Shown: positions 17,688-26,612, counted from the stretch's first letter. The stretch is 64,000 nucleotides of DNA from Nitrosospira sp. Is2 (GCF_033095785.1 NZ_CP137134.1:2480001-2544000), one strand, 5' to 3'. Notes: a model not told the origin generated them from the letters alone. Translations and numbers: made by a program.

Positions 17688-18801
17688 ATTAGCCCCTTAT
17701 GCGGTATCGCAGGCAAACTCGCGCGGACGCCAAATTGCCGAAGAGTTGTCTCCCGGACGGACATTTTTTCAACGTGATCGCGATCGTATCATCCATTCCA
17801 CCGCCTTCCGCCGGCTCGAATACAAGACTCAAGTTTTCGTCAATCACGAGGGAGACCTATTCCGCACGCGCCTGACGCATAGTCTGGAAGTGGCGCAAAT
17901 CGGTCGGTCCGTAGCCCGCAACTTGCGTCTTAACGAAGACCTGGTCGAGGCAATCGCGCTGGCGCATGACCTGGGGCATACGCCATTCGGGCATGCGGGG
18001 CAGGACGCTCTGAATGATTGCATGAAAGAGTATGGTGGCTTTGAACACAATCTTCAGTCCCTGCGGGTGGTAGATGTACTTGAAGAGCATTACGGTGGAT
18101 TCGACGGCTTGAATCTGTGCTTCGAAACCCGTGAAGGCATTCTTAAACATTGCGCAAGAAAAAAAGCCGCCCAGCTGGGTGACGTGGGCGAACGTTTTCT
18201 CACCGACAGGCGCCCCTCGTTGGAGGCGCAGCTCGCCAATCTTGCCGATGAAATAGCGTATAACAACCATGATGTCGATGACGGCTTGCGCTCCGGGCTG
18301 ATTACCGAGGAACAGCTTGGAGAAGTGAAAATCTTCTCCCGCCATTTAGCCGCCGCCAGAACCGCGTATCCCGGAATCTCTGGCCGGCGTCTCATTCACG
18401 AGACGGTGCGACGCATGATCAATACGCTGGTATCGGATTTGACCGAGCAAAGCGCAAGAAATATTGCAGAGGCCGCGCCGGAAGGTTTATCAATGGTGCG
18501 GGAAGCGCCTGCCCTGATTGGTTTCAGCAATAAAATCCGGCAGGAGCAGCAGGAATTGAAAAAATTCCTGCGCGACCATCTTTATCGGCACTATCAGGTG
18601 GCGCGCATGAGCGCCAAGGCGCGTCACACCGTCGAAATGCTTTTTAAGGCGTTTCATTCGGATATACGGTTGCTCCCGCCGGCATTTCAATCGAAATATA
18701 CTCAGGATGGGTATCAGGCGATTGCAGACTATATTGCAGGCATGACTGACCGCTACGCCATACGTGAATATCGGAAGCTGTTTACAATCGAAGAGCGCTG
18801 A
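17680..18801 (+). CDS. dgt: Deoxyguanosinetriphosphate triphosphohydrolase-like protein
   Basis: An HD-domain dNTP triphosphohydrolase, 373 residues from ATG 17680 (a TTG at 17662 is an alternative). The HD metal site is clear: FRTRLTHSLEVAQIGRS near residue 65 and ALAHDLGHTPFGHAG near residue 105, with LADEIAYNNHDVDDG later. It lowers or balances dNTP pools and produces deoxynucleosides plus tripolyphosphate. The start lies within the end of aroB, indicating coupling. Confidence 0.94.
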   Translation: MLELAPYAVSQANSRGRQIAEELSPGRTFFQRDRDRIIHSTAFRRLEYKTQVFVNHEGDLFRTRLTHSLEVAQIGRSVARNLRLNEDLVEAIALAHDLGHTPFGHAGQDALNDCMKEYGGFEHNLQSLRVVDVLEEHYGGFDGLNLCFETREGILKHCARKKAAQLGDVGERFLTDRRPSLEAQLANLADEIAYNNHDVDDGLRSGLITEEQLGEVKIFSRHLAAARTAYPGISGRRLIHETVRRMINTLVSDLTEQSARNIAEAAPEGLSMVREAPALIGFSNKIRQEQQELKKFLRDHLYRHYQVARMSAKARHTVEMLFKAFHSDIRLLPPAFQSKYTQDGYQAIADYIAGMTDRYAIREYRKLFTIEER

Positions 18802-19092
18802 ACGCCTGATGCAGCGTCTGCGGTTCGCAGGACCTTCCAATGAGACCCTCTGATTCAGGAGAACCGAACGTCCTAAACGGCCTATGCCGCTTTGGTTGGC
18901 ATAGGTATGGCAATGGATCAGCCATGGCAACTGCCAGCCGATGAGCATATACCTGAAAGTCAATCGCTGGTAATATCGTGGGTTCGGCCCGTCCGTCATG
19001 GTCGGCGTCCCTTCCCTCGTCCGAATCCGGGCCAGGTGGCAAGAGGAAAATGCCGAGTCTCTTTTCTGAACTGTGCGGTTGAATGGACGCGA

Positions 19093-20160
19093 ATGACAAA
19101 ATTAAAAAATGATACGTTGTTGCGGGCTCTCCTGCGCCAGCCCACGGACTACACGCCGGTGTGGCTGATGCGCCAGGCCGGCCGCTATTTGCCTGAGTAT
19201 AACCAGACCCGTTCCCGCGCCGGCAGTTTTCTCGCTTTATGCAAGAATCCGGATTACGCGACTGAAGTCACCATGCAGCCGCTCGCGCGATTCCCGCTCG
19301 ATGCGGCGATACTGTTCTCGGACATTCTAACGATACCCGATGCAATGGGGTTGGGTCTTTATTTTTCCGAAGGGGAAGGGCCCAAGTTTGAGCGCCCTTT
19401 GCGCGAGGAATGGGAGATTCGCGCACTTGCGGTACCCGATCCGGATGCACATCTTCGCTATGTGCTGGATGCGGTGACCCAAATTCGGAAGACGCTGGAT
19501 AACAGGATTCCCCTGATCGGATTTTCAGGTAGCCCGTTTACGTTAGCCTGCTACATGGTTGAAGGTTGCGGCGGGACCGATTTTCGCCAGATCAAAACCA
19601 TGCTGTATCAGCGGCCCGATCTGTTGCATCACATCCTTAACATTAATGCTCAGGCTGTTACGGCCTATCTGAATGCCCAGATCGAATGCGGGGCCCAGGC
19701 GGTAATGATTTTCGATACTTGGGGCGGAGCTCTATCTCATGCTGCCTATCGGGAATTCTCCCTGCGTTATATTGGCCAGATCCTGGCTGGACTAAAACAT
19801 GAGCATAACGGAGAGCGCATTCCAAATATTGTTTTTACCAAGGGCGGCGGGCTGTGGCTCGAGAGCATTGCTGACAGCGGTTGTGACGCGGTTGGACTGG
19901 ACTGGACTGTGGATATTGCCGAAGCCCGGCGGCGTGTGGGTCACAAGGTTGCTCTGCAGGGAAATCTCGACCCGGCCGTACTGTTCGCTTCGCCGGAAGT
20001 AATTGCCGCTGAAGTTGAAAAAATCCTGTCGGGTTATGGTAATGGCAGCGGCCACGTCTTCAATCTAGGACATGGCATTTCCCAGTACACGCCTCCAGAA
20101 AGCGCTTTGACACTTGTGGAAGCGGTTCACAGTATCAGCAGGAAATATCGACAGCACTAG
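19093..20160 (+). CDS. hemE: Uroporphyrinogen decarboxylase
   Basis: Removes four carboxyl groups from uroporphyrinogen III to give coproporphyrinogen III in heme synthesis. 355 residues from ATG 19093 (MTKLKNDTLLRALLRQP); the frame is open back to 18892, but that extension has no family similarity. The signature PVWLMRQAGRYLPEY, catalytic Asp in FPLDAAILFSDIL, and the C-terminal FNLGHGISQYTPPE are present. The 290 bp upstream contains only an 8-bp hairpin (18881-18905) and no gene. Confidence 0.97.
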   Translation: MTKLKNDTLLRALLRQPTDYTPVWLMRQAGRYLPEYNQTRSRAGSFLALCKNPDYATEVTMQPLARFPLDAAILFSDILTIPDAMGLGLYFSEGEGPKFERPLREEWEIRALAVPDPDAHLRYVLDAVTQIRKTLDNRIPLIGFSGSPFTLACYMVEGCGGTDFRQIKTMLYQRPDLLHHILNINAQAVTAYLNAQIECGAQAVMIFDTWGGALSHAAYREFSLRYIGQILAGLKHEHNGERIPNIVFTKGGGLWLESIADSGCDAVGLDWTVDIAEARRRVGHKVALQGNLDPAVLFASPEVIAAEVEKILSGYGNGSGHVFNLGHGISQYTPPESALTLVEAVHSISRKYRQH

Positions 20161-20269
20161 ATATATTTTATAGAACATGTTAATGGCGACAACCAATACG
20201 AAGATGTGCTAAATTCGGGTTTTAAGCGAACAGGCCAGTTATGGAAACAGATACTGACCCAACCCAAAC

Positions 20270-21034
20270 ATGGTCAATTTTTCGGTGCAAATAGGTGAAA
20301 AACGGGTAAATTCAAGTGGTTCGGCTAGAACAAGCTTAACAAAATCGCCAGTGCATATACTTATTATTGAAGACGACCCCGCGATCGCCACCAACCTTTA
20401 CGATTTTCTCGAGGCGCGTGGTCACAGCGTGGATGCTGCCGCAGATGGAATTACCGGCCTGCATCTTGCTGTAACGCAAAAATTCGACGGAATTCTGCTT
20501 GATCTTGGATTGCCGGGTATGGATGGCATTACGTTGTGCCGGAAACTCCGCAAGGAAGCGGATATCGACACGCCGGTACTGATGCTTACCGCCCGAGATA
20601 CGCTGGACGATAAACTTAAAGGGTTCGATTGCGGCGCGGATGATTATCTGGTTAAGCCGTTTGCGCTGAAGGAAGTTGAGGCCCGCCTCGTCGCCATGCA
20701 TAAGCGTCATGGCGGGAAAGTCACCAGTCGCATGCTCGAAACGGGGGATCTCTCGTTCGACCCCAAGACACTATCTATACAATTTGCCGGTGCGAGCGTC
20801 AAGCTGCCACCAAAATGTATTAGGCTGCTTGCCATTATGATGGGTGAACCCGGCCGGGTGTTCAGCCGAAGAGAATTGGAATCGGAAGTTTGGGGCGATG
20901 AGCAGGGTACCAGTGATACCTTGCGTAGTCATATGCACGAACTACGCCGTGCGCTAAGCCGGGCCGGAGGATATGATCCAATCGAAACAGTTCATGGCCT
21001 TGGTTACCGCCTGATTTCTCGTGGCCGGAGTTAA
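20270..21034 (+). CDS. OmpR/PhoB-family response regulator
   Basis: A two-component response regulator, 254 residues: receiver domain with acidic pocket IIEDDPA, phospho-acceptor Asp in GILLDLGLPGMDG and Lys in DYLVKPFALKE, then a winged-helix DNA-binding domain (FSRRELESEVWGD, LRSHMHELRRAL, IETVHGLGYRL). ATG 20270 gives an N-terminal tail of 27 residues; GTG 20351 would give the usual 227-residue length, and neither has a strong SD. The histidine kinase overlaps its 3' end. Targets are unknown. An OmpR-type protein is the class expected to bind the 11-bp-spaced repeats at 22912 and 27242, but there is no direct evidence that this one does. Confidence 0.93.
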   Translation: MVNFSVQIGEKRVNSSGSARTSLTKSPVHILIIEDDPAIATNLYDFLEARGHSVDAAADGITGLHLAVTQKFDGILLDLGLPGMDGITLCRKLRKEADIDTPVLMLTARDTLDDKLKGFDCGADDYLVKPFALKEVEARLVAMHKRHGGKVTSRMLETGDLSFDPKTLSIQFAGASVKLPPKCIRLLAIMMGEPGRVFSRRELESEVWGDEQGTSDTLRSHMHELRRALSRAGGYDPIETVHGLGYRLISRGRS

Positions 21035-22292
21035 GCGCGGTTTACGCCTGCGTGTCGCACTGGCTTTTGCAATATTCTGCATCGTTGTTGTTGGAACCGT
21101 TGGTATCAGCCTCTATATCGCTTCGGATGATATCGAACAGGCGCATATCGAGCAGATACTCGAAGCCGAGATGGACTATCTCGTGCAGCGTTATCGCGAC
21201 AGTAGCGACTTTGTTCCGCAGGTGGGCTCCAATCTCGAAAAGTATATCGTCCGCGACGCCGCGGACGAATCGCATCTGCCCACCTATCTGCAAGGATTGA
21301 ATTACAGGCGCCATAAAGTGTTTCGCGGCCCCGAGGAGATCCGGGTCGCGGTAAGGCATGTTGACGGCATTAAGTTTCTCGTTGCCTATGAAATCGGACT
21401 CCACGATTTGCGGCAGCAGGAACTCCGGCTCCTCATCGTTTTATCGCTTTTATCGGTGGTTGGCGTTGCCCTGGTGGTCGGATATCTGCTCGCGGGGGTA
21501 CTTGTCAGACAAGTCACCGATCTCGCCGAGCGCGTCCGGCATCTCGCGCCGGGTGACGTGCAAGGCGCAACCATGATACAGCCCGGACAGGACGAGGAGG
21601 TGGCGCAGCTCGCGCATGCGCTGGACGACTACCAGAACCGCATAACACGTATGTTGCGGCGCGAGCAGGAGTTTACCGCCAATGTCAGCCATGAGTTACG
21701 CACACCCATCACCACCATTTTGACAAGTTGCGAGCTTCTGGCGACTGAGCCAAGCCTGCCGGAAAGGGCACGGGGGCGAATCGGAATGATCGAGAGTGCG
21801 GCCACCCGCATGGGAGAGCAATTACAGGCCTTGCTATTTTTAGCCCGCGAGCAGGCGCTGGGAATCATGGAGCCGGTTGCTCTTGCGGAGTGTGTTTATG
21901 ATGCCGTGGAACCTGTCTGTACGGAAATATATCGCAAACGCCTTAATTTCGAGGTGGCAATCGAACCAAAGGCCGTTCTTACGCTGAATCCGCAGGCGCT
22001 GCACACGGCTCTCGTGAATCTGCTCCGAAACGCGGTGCAGTATACCGAGCGGGGTTTCATACGTGTCAGTTTTAACCGGAACCGTTTGTCGATCTCGGAT
22101 TCGGGCATTGGCATTGAACCTTTTTACCTCCCGCTGCTCTACGAGCGCTTTTTCCGCGGAACGTCCCAAGGGGAAGGTTTGGGCATCGGGCTCGCCATCG
22201 TCAAACGTATTTGCGATCACTACGGCTGGACCATTGATGTTGACAGCACTCCGGGAAAAGGAACAACCTTTCACATTACATTTCCCGGTTAG
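21021..22292 (+). CDS. Sensor histidine kinase
   Basis: A membrane sensor kinase of 423 residues, GTG start, overlapping the response-regulator gene by 14 bases. TM1 is at about residues 9-31 and TM2 at about 137-159, enclosing a periplasmic domain of about 105 residues that I do not recognise. A HAMP-like segment follows, then the H-box FTANVSHELRTPITTIL, N-box ALVNLLRNAVQYTE, G1 ISDSGIGIE, F-box LYERFFRG and G2 GLGIGLAIVKRI. It should phosphorylate the adjacent regulator. The signal is unknown. Confidence 0.94.
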   Translation: MAGVKRGLRLRVALAFAIFCIVVVGTVGISLYIASDDIEQAHIEQILEAEMDYLVQRYRDSSDFVPQVGSNLEKYIVRDAADESHLPTYLQGLNYRRHKVFRGPEEIRVAVRHVDGIKFLVAYEIGLHDLRQQELRLLIVLSLLSVVGVALVVGYLLAGVLVRQVTDLAERVRHLAPGDVQGATMIQPGQDEEVAQLAHALDDYQNRITRMLRREQEFTANVSHELRTPITTILTSCELLATEPSLPERARGRIGMIESAATRMGEQLQALLFLAREQALGIMEPVALAECVYDAVEPVCTEIYRKRLNFEVAIEPKAVLTLNPQALHTALVNLLRNAVQYTERGFIRVSFNRNRLSISDSGIGIEPFYLPLLYERFFRGTSQGEGLGIGLAIVKRICDHYGWTIDVDSTPGKGTTFHITFPG

Positions 22293-23564
22293 TCATACCG
22301 AGCCAGTCTCTTCCTTTTCCAGAACCAAGCCTGTCTGTTTCCTGCTCAACAGGTGAGCAGGCCGACGGGCGTTGCCATCACCGGCAGGCGTGGCGACATA
22401 AGCAGACAACGTTTGCTGCCAACCCTAGCCCCGCGCCCCTTCCAAAACCCACTGGTTTCCCTAGTTTAGCTCCAGATTCCCTATGATGCGCTGGGGGAGG
22501 GTGGTTCCTTCCTAAGTATCCCGCCGCTTGCGCGCGCTCTCAAACGTGTTCCCCTCAACCGAGTAGCTCTGTAGGTCGTGGCTCGGCCGCCGTTCGCCTC
22601 AAGACACCTTAGCCATTCAGATTTTGCCGCAGCACCGGTGCCATGCTCCTTCCCAATTTCAACAACCTGCTTCTTCATCATGGCGATCTACTTGAGGTCC
22701 CGGCGTTCGTTTTCATCTTCCCATGTTGAGGTTCGACATCGCTTCAACGTGCTTAGCCGTGAAAGACGCCTCAACGGTGCATCATTCATGCCGGGCGCGG
22801 CGTAAAAATACGTGGGTTCTTCATCTAAACTATTTACCCAAAAGCAATAAGCGCACGTTTGTTTCGGGAGGAATTAAGACTTTTTTAAAATATTTTAATT
22901 TAGTTTGCCCGATTCACAAATTAATCACAGATACGAAATCTTTTCTTCACACGCATTATGCTAATTTTTGGTTAACACGTAATTCGGACCACTTATAACA
23001 CACGAAACCGAGGAATTCCTAAAAATAACCTTAAAAATCAATAGGCTATAAAACGATATTTTAATGTATACGTGCTGCAGGGATTTAATGGAAAACTAAT
23101 TTTCACAAAATTGGCGGTGTGTCAAGCAAAATCGCTGTCGAAAACACCGATCCGAAATATGATGTGTGTGAACGGGGTTAAAGTTTTTAAAAACATTTAT
23201 GGATTTAATTTCAATCCGATTATTTATCTCAGTTTCAAAAAAAATATGACGAACTGTTAACTGGGATTGAAAAGCCTATTAATGCGATGGTTTTCCGCTC
23301 GTTCTCCCGAGATGGCCGCGTTTGGAATAGAGCGATTGGGATTTGCCTCGTGGCCGCTGGGATGAACGTAGCGCGCCGTGAGAAATGTTAACCACGATGA
23401 TAAACGCGGGTTTTTCCGGTAGGTCGGGTAAAAGTACTTTCTGAGGGGGGGTGAGGGATGAGTCGACGCAAAAGGGTGGTGTCAGGTAGCGGATGCGGCA
23501 ACAGAGCGAAAAATAACATGCAAGTCGTTAGGAAAACCAATAATCACAATAGGAGGATGACGTA
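22293..23564. other. Intergenic region, 1.27 kb, without a supported gene
   Basis: The left half (22.3-22.8 kb) has mixed composition and only short open frames, none resembling a known protein. One minus-strand frame (22481-22681) could be remnant coding sequence but cannot be assigned. The right half (about 22.85-23.27 kb) is markedly AT-rich and holds the four-repeat array at 22912-22951. The first gene after the array is sbtA at 23565, about 600 bp downstream, so either the leader is long or a short unrecognised gene or RNA lies in between. Confidence 0.6.
22912..22951 (+). promoter_or_regulatory. Four 11-bp-spaced direct repeats (response-regulator-type box) upstream of sbtA
   Basis: Repeats at 22912 (ATTCACA), 22923 (AATCACA), 22934 (CGAAATC, degenerate) and 22945 (CTTCACA) have exact 11-bp period. 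A -10-like TAATTT starts at 22962, 17 bp after the start of the last repeat. The array at 27242-27281 has the same order (strong, strong, weak, strong) and the same distance to its -10. Directly repeated heptamers with 4-bp spacers are typical of PhoB/OmpR-family binding sites. The binding protein is unknown. Confidence 0.55.
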
Positions 23565-24518
23565 ATGGCTACGATACAACCTGTAGTGCTGTTCTTCGTT
23601 CTCGGAGTTTTGGCCGGAGTGATGAAATCCGACCTCAAGATCCCCGAGGCCTTATACAAGAGCCTGAGCATCTTCCTGTTGATTGCCATCGGTTTCAAGG
23701 GTGGGGTGTCGATGGCGAAGTACGAGATCATGGAAGTCCTGCCAATCGCGCTGTCGATGGTTGTGCTCGCGGCGCTGATTCCACTCACCGCCTACCCGAT
23801 ATTGAGAAAGCTCGGGAAATTCAGTCAAGCGGATTCCGGGGCTATTTCCGCCCACTACGGTTCGGTGAGCGCGGTGACCTTTGCCGTGGGTATCGCCTTC
23901 CTGGAGGGTATCAAGGAAACGTCCGAAGGCTACATGGTCCTGATCATGGCGTTGATGGAGATACCCGCTCTGGTGACCGGTACAATCCTTGCAAGGGCAG
24001 GAGCGGGGGGTAAAACTGAGTGGAGGAAGCTGCTGCATGAGATTCTCACTGGTACGAGTATCTTTCTGATGGTTGGCGGAGTCATCGTCGGTTACTACGC
24101 CGGAATGGTAAAACTTGTCTCGCCCCTGGATAAGATGTTCATGGACCTGTTCATGGGCGTGCTGGCCTTATTCCTGCTGGAAATGGGTTTGCTCGCATCA
24201 GCGCGGTTGCAGGTAATCAAGGCAAAAGGCCCATTCCTCATCGGGTTTGGCATACTGTTTCCATTGACCGCCGGGTTTTTTGGCGCATTCCTCGGCGCTT
24301 CATTCGGTTTATCCCTTGGCGGTGCGACGATGCTCTCTGTGCTGTATGCCAGTTGTTCATACATCGCGGCGCCGGCAGCCATGCGCATCGCGGTGCCCGA
24401 AGCGGATCCGGCGGTGTCCATTGGAGCTTCCTTAGGGGTAACCTTCCCGTTTAACATCTTCATCGGGGTCCCCATCTACTATGAGATGGCGAAATTCTTC
24501 AAAGGATTGTTGGCATAA
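23565..24518 (+). CDS. sbtA: SbtA-family sodium-dependent bicarbonate transporter
   Basis: A 317-residue inner-membrane protein with about ten hydrophobic segments, belonging to the SbtA (DUF897) family of Na+/HCO3- symporters. Recognisable features are the opening VVLFFVLGVLAGVMKSDL, the GFKGGVSMAK motif near residue 45, and repeats with SGAISAHYGSVSAVTFAVG (half 1) and the related SCSYIAAPAAMRIAVPEADP (half 2), giving an inverted-repeat fold. A GGAGG lies ahead of the ATG. sbtB follows after 149 bp containing a nested hairpin. Its role is probably to supply bicarbonate for CO2 fixation; transport of another anion cannot be excluded. Confidence 0.9.
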   Translation: MATIQPVVLFFVLGVLAGVMKSDLKIPEALYKSLSIFLLIAIGFKGGVSMAKYEIMEVLPIALSMVVLAALIPLTAYPILRKLGKFSQADSGAISAHYGSVSAVTFAVGIAFLEGIKETSEGYMVLIMALMEIPALVTGTILARAGAGGKTEWRKLLHEILTGTSIFLMVGGVIVGYYAGMVKLVSPLDKMFMDLFMGVLALFLLEMGLLASARLQVIKAKGPFLIGFGILFPLTAGFFGAFLGASFGLSLGGATMLSVLYASCSYIAAPAAMRIAVPEADPAVSIGASLGVTFPFNIFIGVPIYYEMAKFFKGLLA

Positions 24519-24535
24519 AATCGAAATAACGATGG

Positions 24536-24600
24536 ACGTACTATCAATGGGGATAGTGGTATTAGATTAGTAAAGCATCTTTACCACGGTGATAGTACGT
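24536..24600 (+). promoter_or_regulatory. Nested inverted repeat (RNA structure) between sbtA and sbtB
   Basis: An outer 11-bp perfect stem, ACGTACTATCA (24536-24546) with TGATAGTACGT (24590-24600), encloses an inner 6-bp stem GTGGTA (24556-24561)/TACCAC (24582-24587) and a 20-base loop. No U-run follows. It could be a processing site, an attenuator setting the SbtA:SbtB ratio, or a DNA operator before sbtB. Confidence 0.5.
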
Positions 24601-24667
24601 TTCGCTAAGTTACATTACTACCGTGTGGCTCAGTTATACGACACCTTTCACTTTCTAGGGGGAAACA

Positions 24668-24985
24668 ATGGACTCCGCAATCGCAATGAAGAGGTTAGAA
24701 ATCGTAATTGATGAGGAAAAACTCGAGGATCTCATTACCTTATTAAATAGCGTCGGCATACGTGGCTACACCTTCATAAAGTCAGCCGGCGGGCTTGGCT
24801 CGAGGGGCACACGGCGTCCGGACGATATCTTTTTCGAGCAAAACAATGCCATGGTGATTCTCGCATGCCAAGAGGCTCAAGCGCTGAAGGTGACGGCCGC
24901 GCTCCGTCCCAGGCTGAAGGAATTTGGGGGCATGTGCCTGATCTCGGACTGTTACTGGCTTGAGGGGGCCGCGATCTCATATTAA
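24668..24985 (+). CDS. sbtB: SbtB-like PII-family regulator
   Basis: A 105-residue ferredoxin-fold PII-like protein. It matches SbtB in its opening beta strand (KRLEIVIDEEKLEDLITLL), a short T-loop region with SAGGLGSRGTRRPDD, and the closing strand (CLISDCYWLEGA). SbtB binds adenine nucleotides in cyanobacteria and inhibits SbtA by capping it from the cytoplasm. The cyanobacterial C-terminal CGPxGC redox loop is absent. Its place just after sbtA supports pairing. An SD (AGGGGGAAAC) precedes the ATG. Confidence 0.87.
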   Translation: MDSAIAMKRLEIVIDEEKLEDLITLLNSVGIRGYTFIKSAGGLGSRGTRRPDDIFFEQNNAMVILACQEAQALKVTAALRPRLKEFGGMCLISDCYWLEGAAISY

Positions 24986-25531
24986 AAATATGTATTTTTC
25001 CCGGAGCATCCAGAGGGAAACACAGTTCTAATTGTTGCGAAAAAAACCGTTTCATTTGTAATAACCGGGGTTATTTCATCGTCGAGGGTGACCGGACGCT
25101 ACTGCGCAGCGGCAAGCCGCCTGCGCAGTAGCGGTAAAAAAGCGAATGCAGAAGAAGTTATGGTCTTCACGCAACATTATCCCGTGTTGCGTTACGGCAA
25201 AGGAGAGCCGAAGCCAAAAAGCCTTTCGAGCGTGGGGGGAATCTAAATCATCGCCGTACGCATGAACCAGTTGATTCCGCCACTCCGGATGACTTAGCCC
25301 GCCTTCCATGGATCCTTGCTTCTCTATTTCGCTAGGAGGTTTTTTTCGGATGATAACGGAGCAAAAAGACTACAGGGCCAGGTTATCGCCTCCATCCGCA
25401 GCACATCATGTTTCTCAGATCAGATCGCTAGTTACGAAGAAGGGCTTGCAAAATAAAGACGAGAGAGAGCTAACTTGGCGCGTTGACGGTTCACTATATG
25501 TTCTTAATAATCAACCCAATTTGAGAGTGCC
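24986..25531. other. Intergenic region, 546 bp
   Basis: No supported gene. It contains a 16-bp palindrome AATAACC-GG-GGTTATT at 25060-25075 and the large hairpin at 25098-25132. A minus-strand frame (25076-25309, 77 codons) spans the hairpin. It has no recognisable domain, and coding potential is doubtful. Confidence 0.5.
25098..25132. repeat. Perfect 12-bp inverted repeat hairpin
   Basis: GCTACTGCGCAG (25098-25109) pairs with CTGCGCAGTAGC (25121-25132), and the 11-base centre can pair further (CGGC/GCCG). It is GC-rich in an AT-rich surrounding. No U-run follows on the plus strand. It may be a REP-like element, a terminator remnant or an IS end. Confidence 0.6.
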
Positions 25532-26026
25532 ATGGCAAGACCTGCGACGGGACGGGAATTTGTGGAAACGGCAAAAGCAAGAATCGCGTCGGCTAAAACC
25601 GTAGATGCGTTACGGGCTGCCCAGGCGTTGCTTCTTCCGCTGGAGTTCGGGTTATCGCTGGAGCAGACGGCGACCGTGATTGGGCTATCGAAGAGCCGGA
25701 CGGGAAAACTCAGGACCCGGTTTCAGCGGATCGAATGCGGTATCGAACAGATTAAAACTAAGAAGGGGTTGCGCAATCACGCCAGGATGAGTCTGGATGA
25801 AGAGGTAAAATTTCTCGCGCCCTTTATTACAAAGGCTCAAGATACCGATGTGTTGCCGATACCTGAACTCAAAGCTGAACTTGAACGACGCACTGGAAGG
25901 AAGGTTTCCACCTCGGCTGTTTACCAGTTGCTTCGCCGCCACGGTTGGTCGAAGTTTGCACAGCAACATCGAACGAGTGCGGCAGCGGTAAAATCCCGGG
26001 GACAGTCAGGGCAAAAAAAGGAATGA
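25532..26026 (+). CDS. IS630-type helix-turn-helix protein (transposase N-terminal part only)
   Basis: A 164-residue protein consisting of the tandem HTH/winged-helix region of IS630-family transposases: a first HTH (LSLEQTATVIGLSKSRTGKLRTRF, about residues 40-64) and a second region with IPELKAELERRTGRKVSTSAVYQLLRRHGWSK (about 106-140). The DDE catalytic domain that should follow is absent; the frame ends with a basic tail and stop. Either a decayed transposase or a standalone DNA-binding protein of the kind found in many genomes. No terminal inverted repeats were identified. Confidence 0.75.
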   Translation: MARPATGREFVETAKARIASAKTVDALRAAQALLLPLEFGLSLEQTATVIGLSKSRTGKLRTRFQRIECGIEQIKTKKGLRNHARMSLDEEVKFLAPFITKAQDTDVLPIPELKAELERRTGRKVSTSAVYQLLRRHGWSKFAQQHRTSAAAVKSRGQSGQKKE

Positions 26027-26270
26027 TCGCGGCGGGGCCATTAGGGCGATATGACAGCGCTTACTTAAGCGCGCGACGGTGAGAACTGAGAATAGGGTAG
26101 ATCGAAGGTTCCATCTTTCCATTGCTACTCCAATGAGTACGCACTGCGTACCATAGTCCCGGAAATGGGTTTTGGTAGTTGCTGGAAGCGGATGCAGCAT
26201 CGTCACTTCACGCCACGTCATACATGTTCGGTGTAAGCCGCCATTCCGCGCGGATTACACCGGGAAATGC

Positions 26271-26612
26271 TCAATCTGCTTTAACCTCCTCCCACGTGCC
26301 ATCGAGCTTGATATAAAACAGCTTTGGGTCAAATCCAAGCGAACGCGCCGTTTCCGCGGCCTTGAGAAGATCTTCCTTCTTTGCGCCGGCACCGCAATCC
26401 TCATGCACAGATAGAACCGCCGTGTGGCTATCATGAAGTTTTTTTGAAAGCCCTAGATGGGTTTTAAGCTGATCCACATTTGCCGCGCCACCGGCGCATG
26501 TCACCCGGTCATATGTTCCCTGATGAATATTCAGGTGCTCCAGTAAGTTTTCAACCGTCTTTTGTATCCGAAAGTCCATACATCCGACAACGGCATGGCT
26601 ACAGGTATGCAT
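26271..26612 (-). CDS. Small beta-carbonic-anhydrase-like protein
   Basis: A 113-residue protein with the zinc-ligand pattern of beta-carbonic anhydrases: CMDFR (Cys-x-Asp-x-Arg, residues 11-15) and HEDCGAGA (His-x-x-Cys, near residue 70), plus RVTCAGGAAN between them, matching the usual aGA loop. It is about half the length of classical beta-CAs and lacks most flanking helices, so activity is uncertain; a related small putative CA family exists. An AAGGG sits eight bases upstream of the ATG. Its position between the SbtA and SulP transporters fits a role in inorganic carbon supply (inferred). Confidence 0.75.
   Translation of the reverse strand: MHTCSHAVVGCMDFRIQKTVENLLEHLNIHQGTYDRVTCAGGAANVDQLKTHLGLSKKLHDSHTAVLSVHEDCGAGAKKEDLLKAAETARSLGFDPKLFYIKLDGTWEEVKAD

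Noticed and set aside
18881..18905. 8-bp hairpin before hemE as a terminator or riboswitch
   Set aside because: No U-run and no conserved riboswitch core; could be chance.
18892..19092. N-terminal extension of hemE
   Set aside because: The canonical HemE N-terminus begins at 19093, and the extension has no similarity to the family.
22481..22681. Minus-strand 66-codon frame (MMKKQVVEIGKEHG) in the sbtA upstream region
   Set aside because: Possibly a decayed transposase fragment, but too short and without any family motif.
23101..23173. Extra TTTCACA (23101) and TGTGAAC (23167) near sbtA
   Set aside because: Neither has a partner in 11-bp phase, so they were not counted as part of an array.
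25308..25604. 98-codon frame overlapping the start of the IS630-type gene
   Set aside because: Overlaps a better-supported gene in another frame and has no domain.
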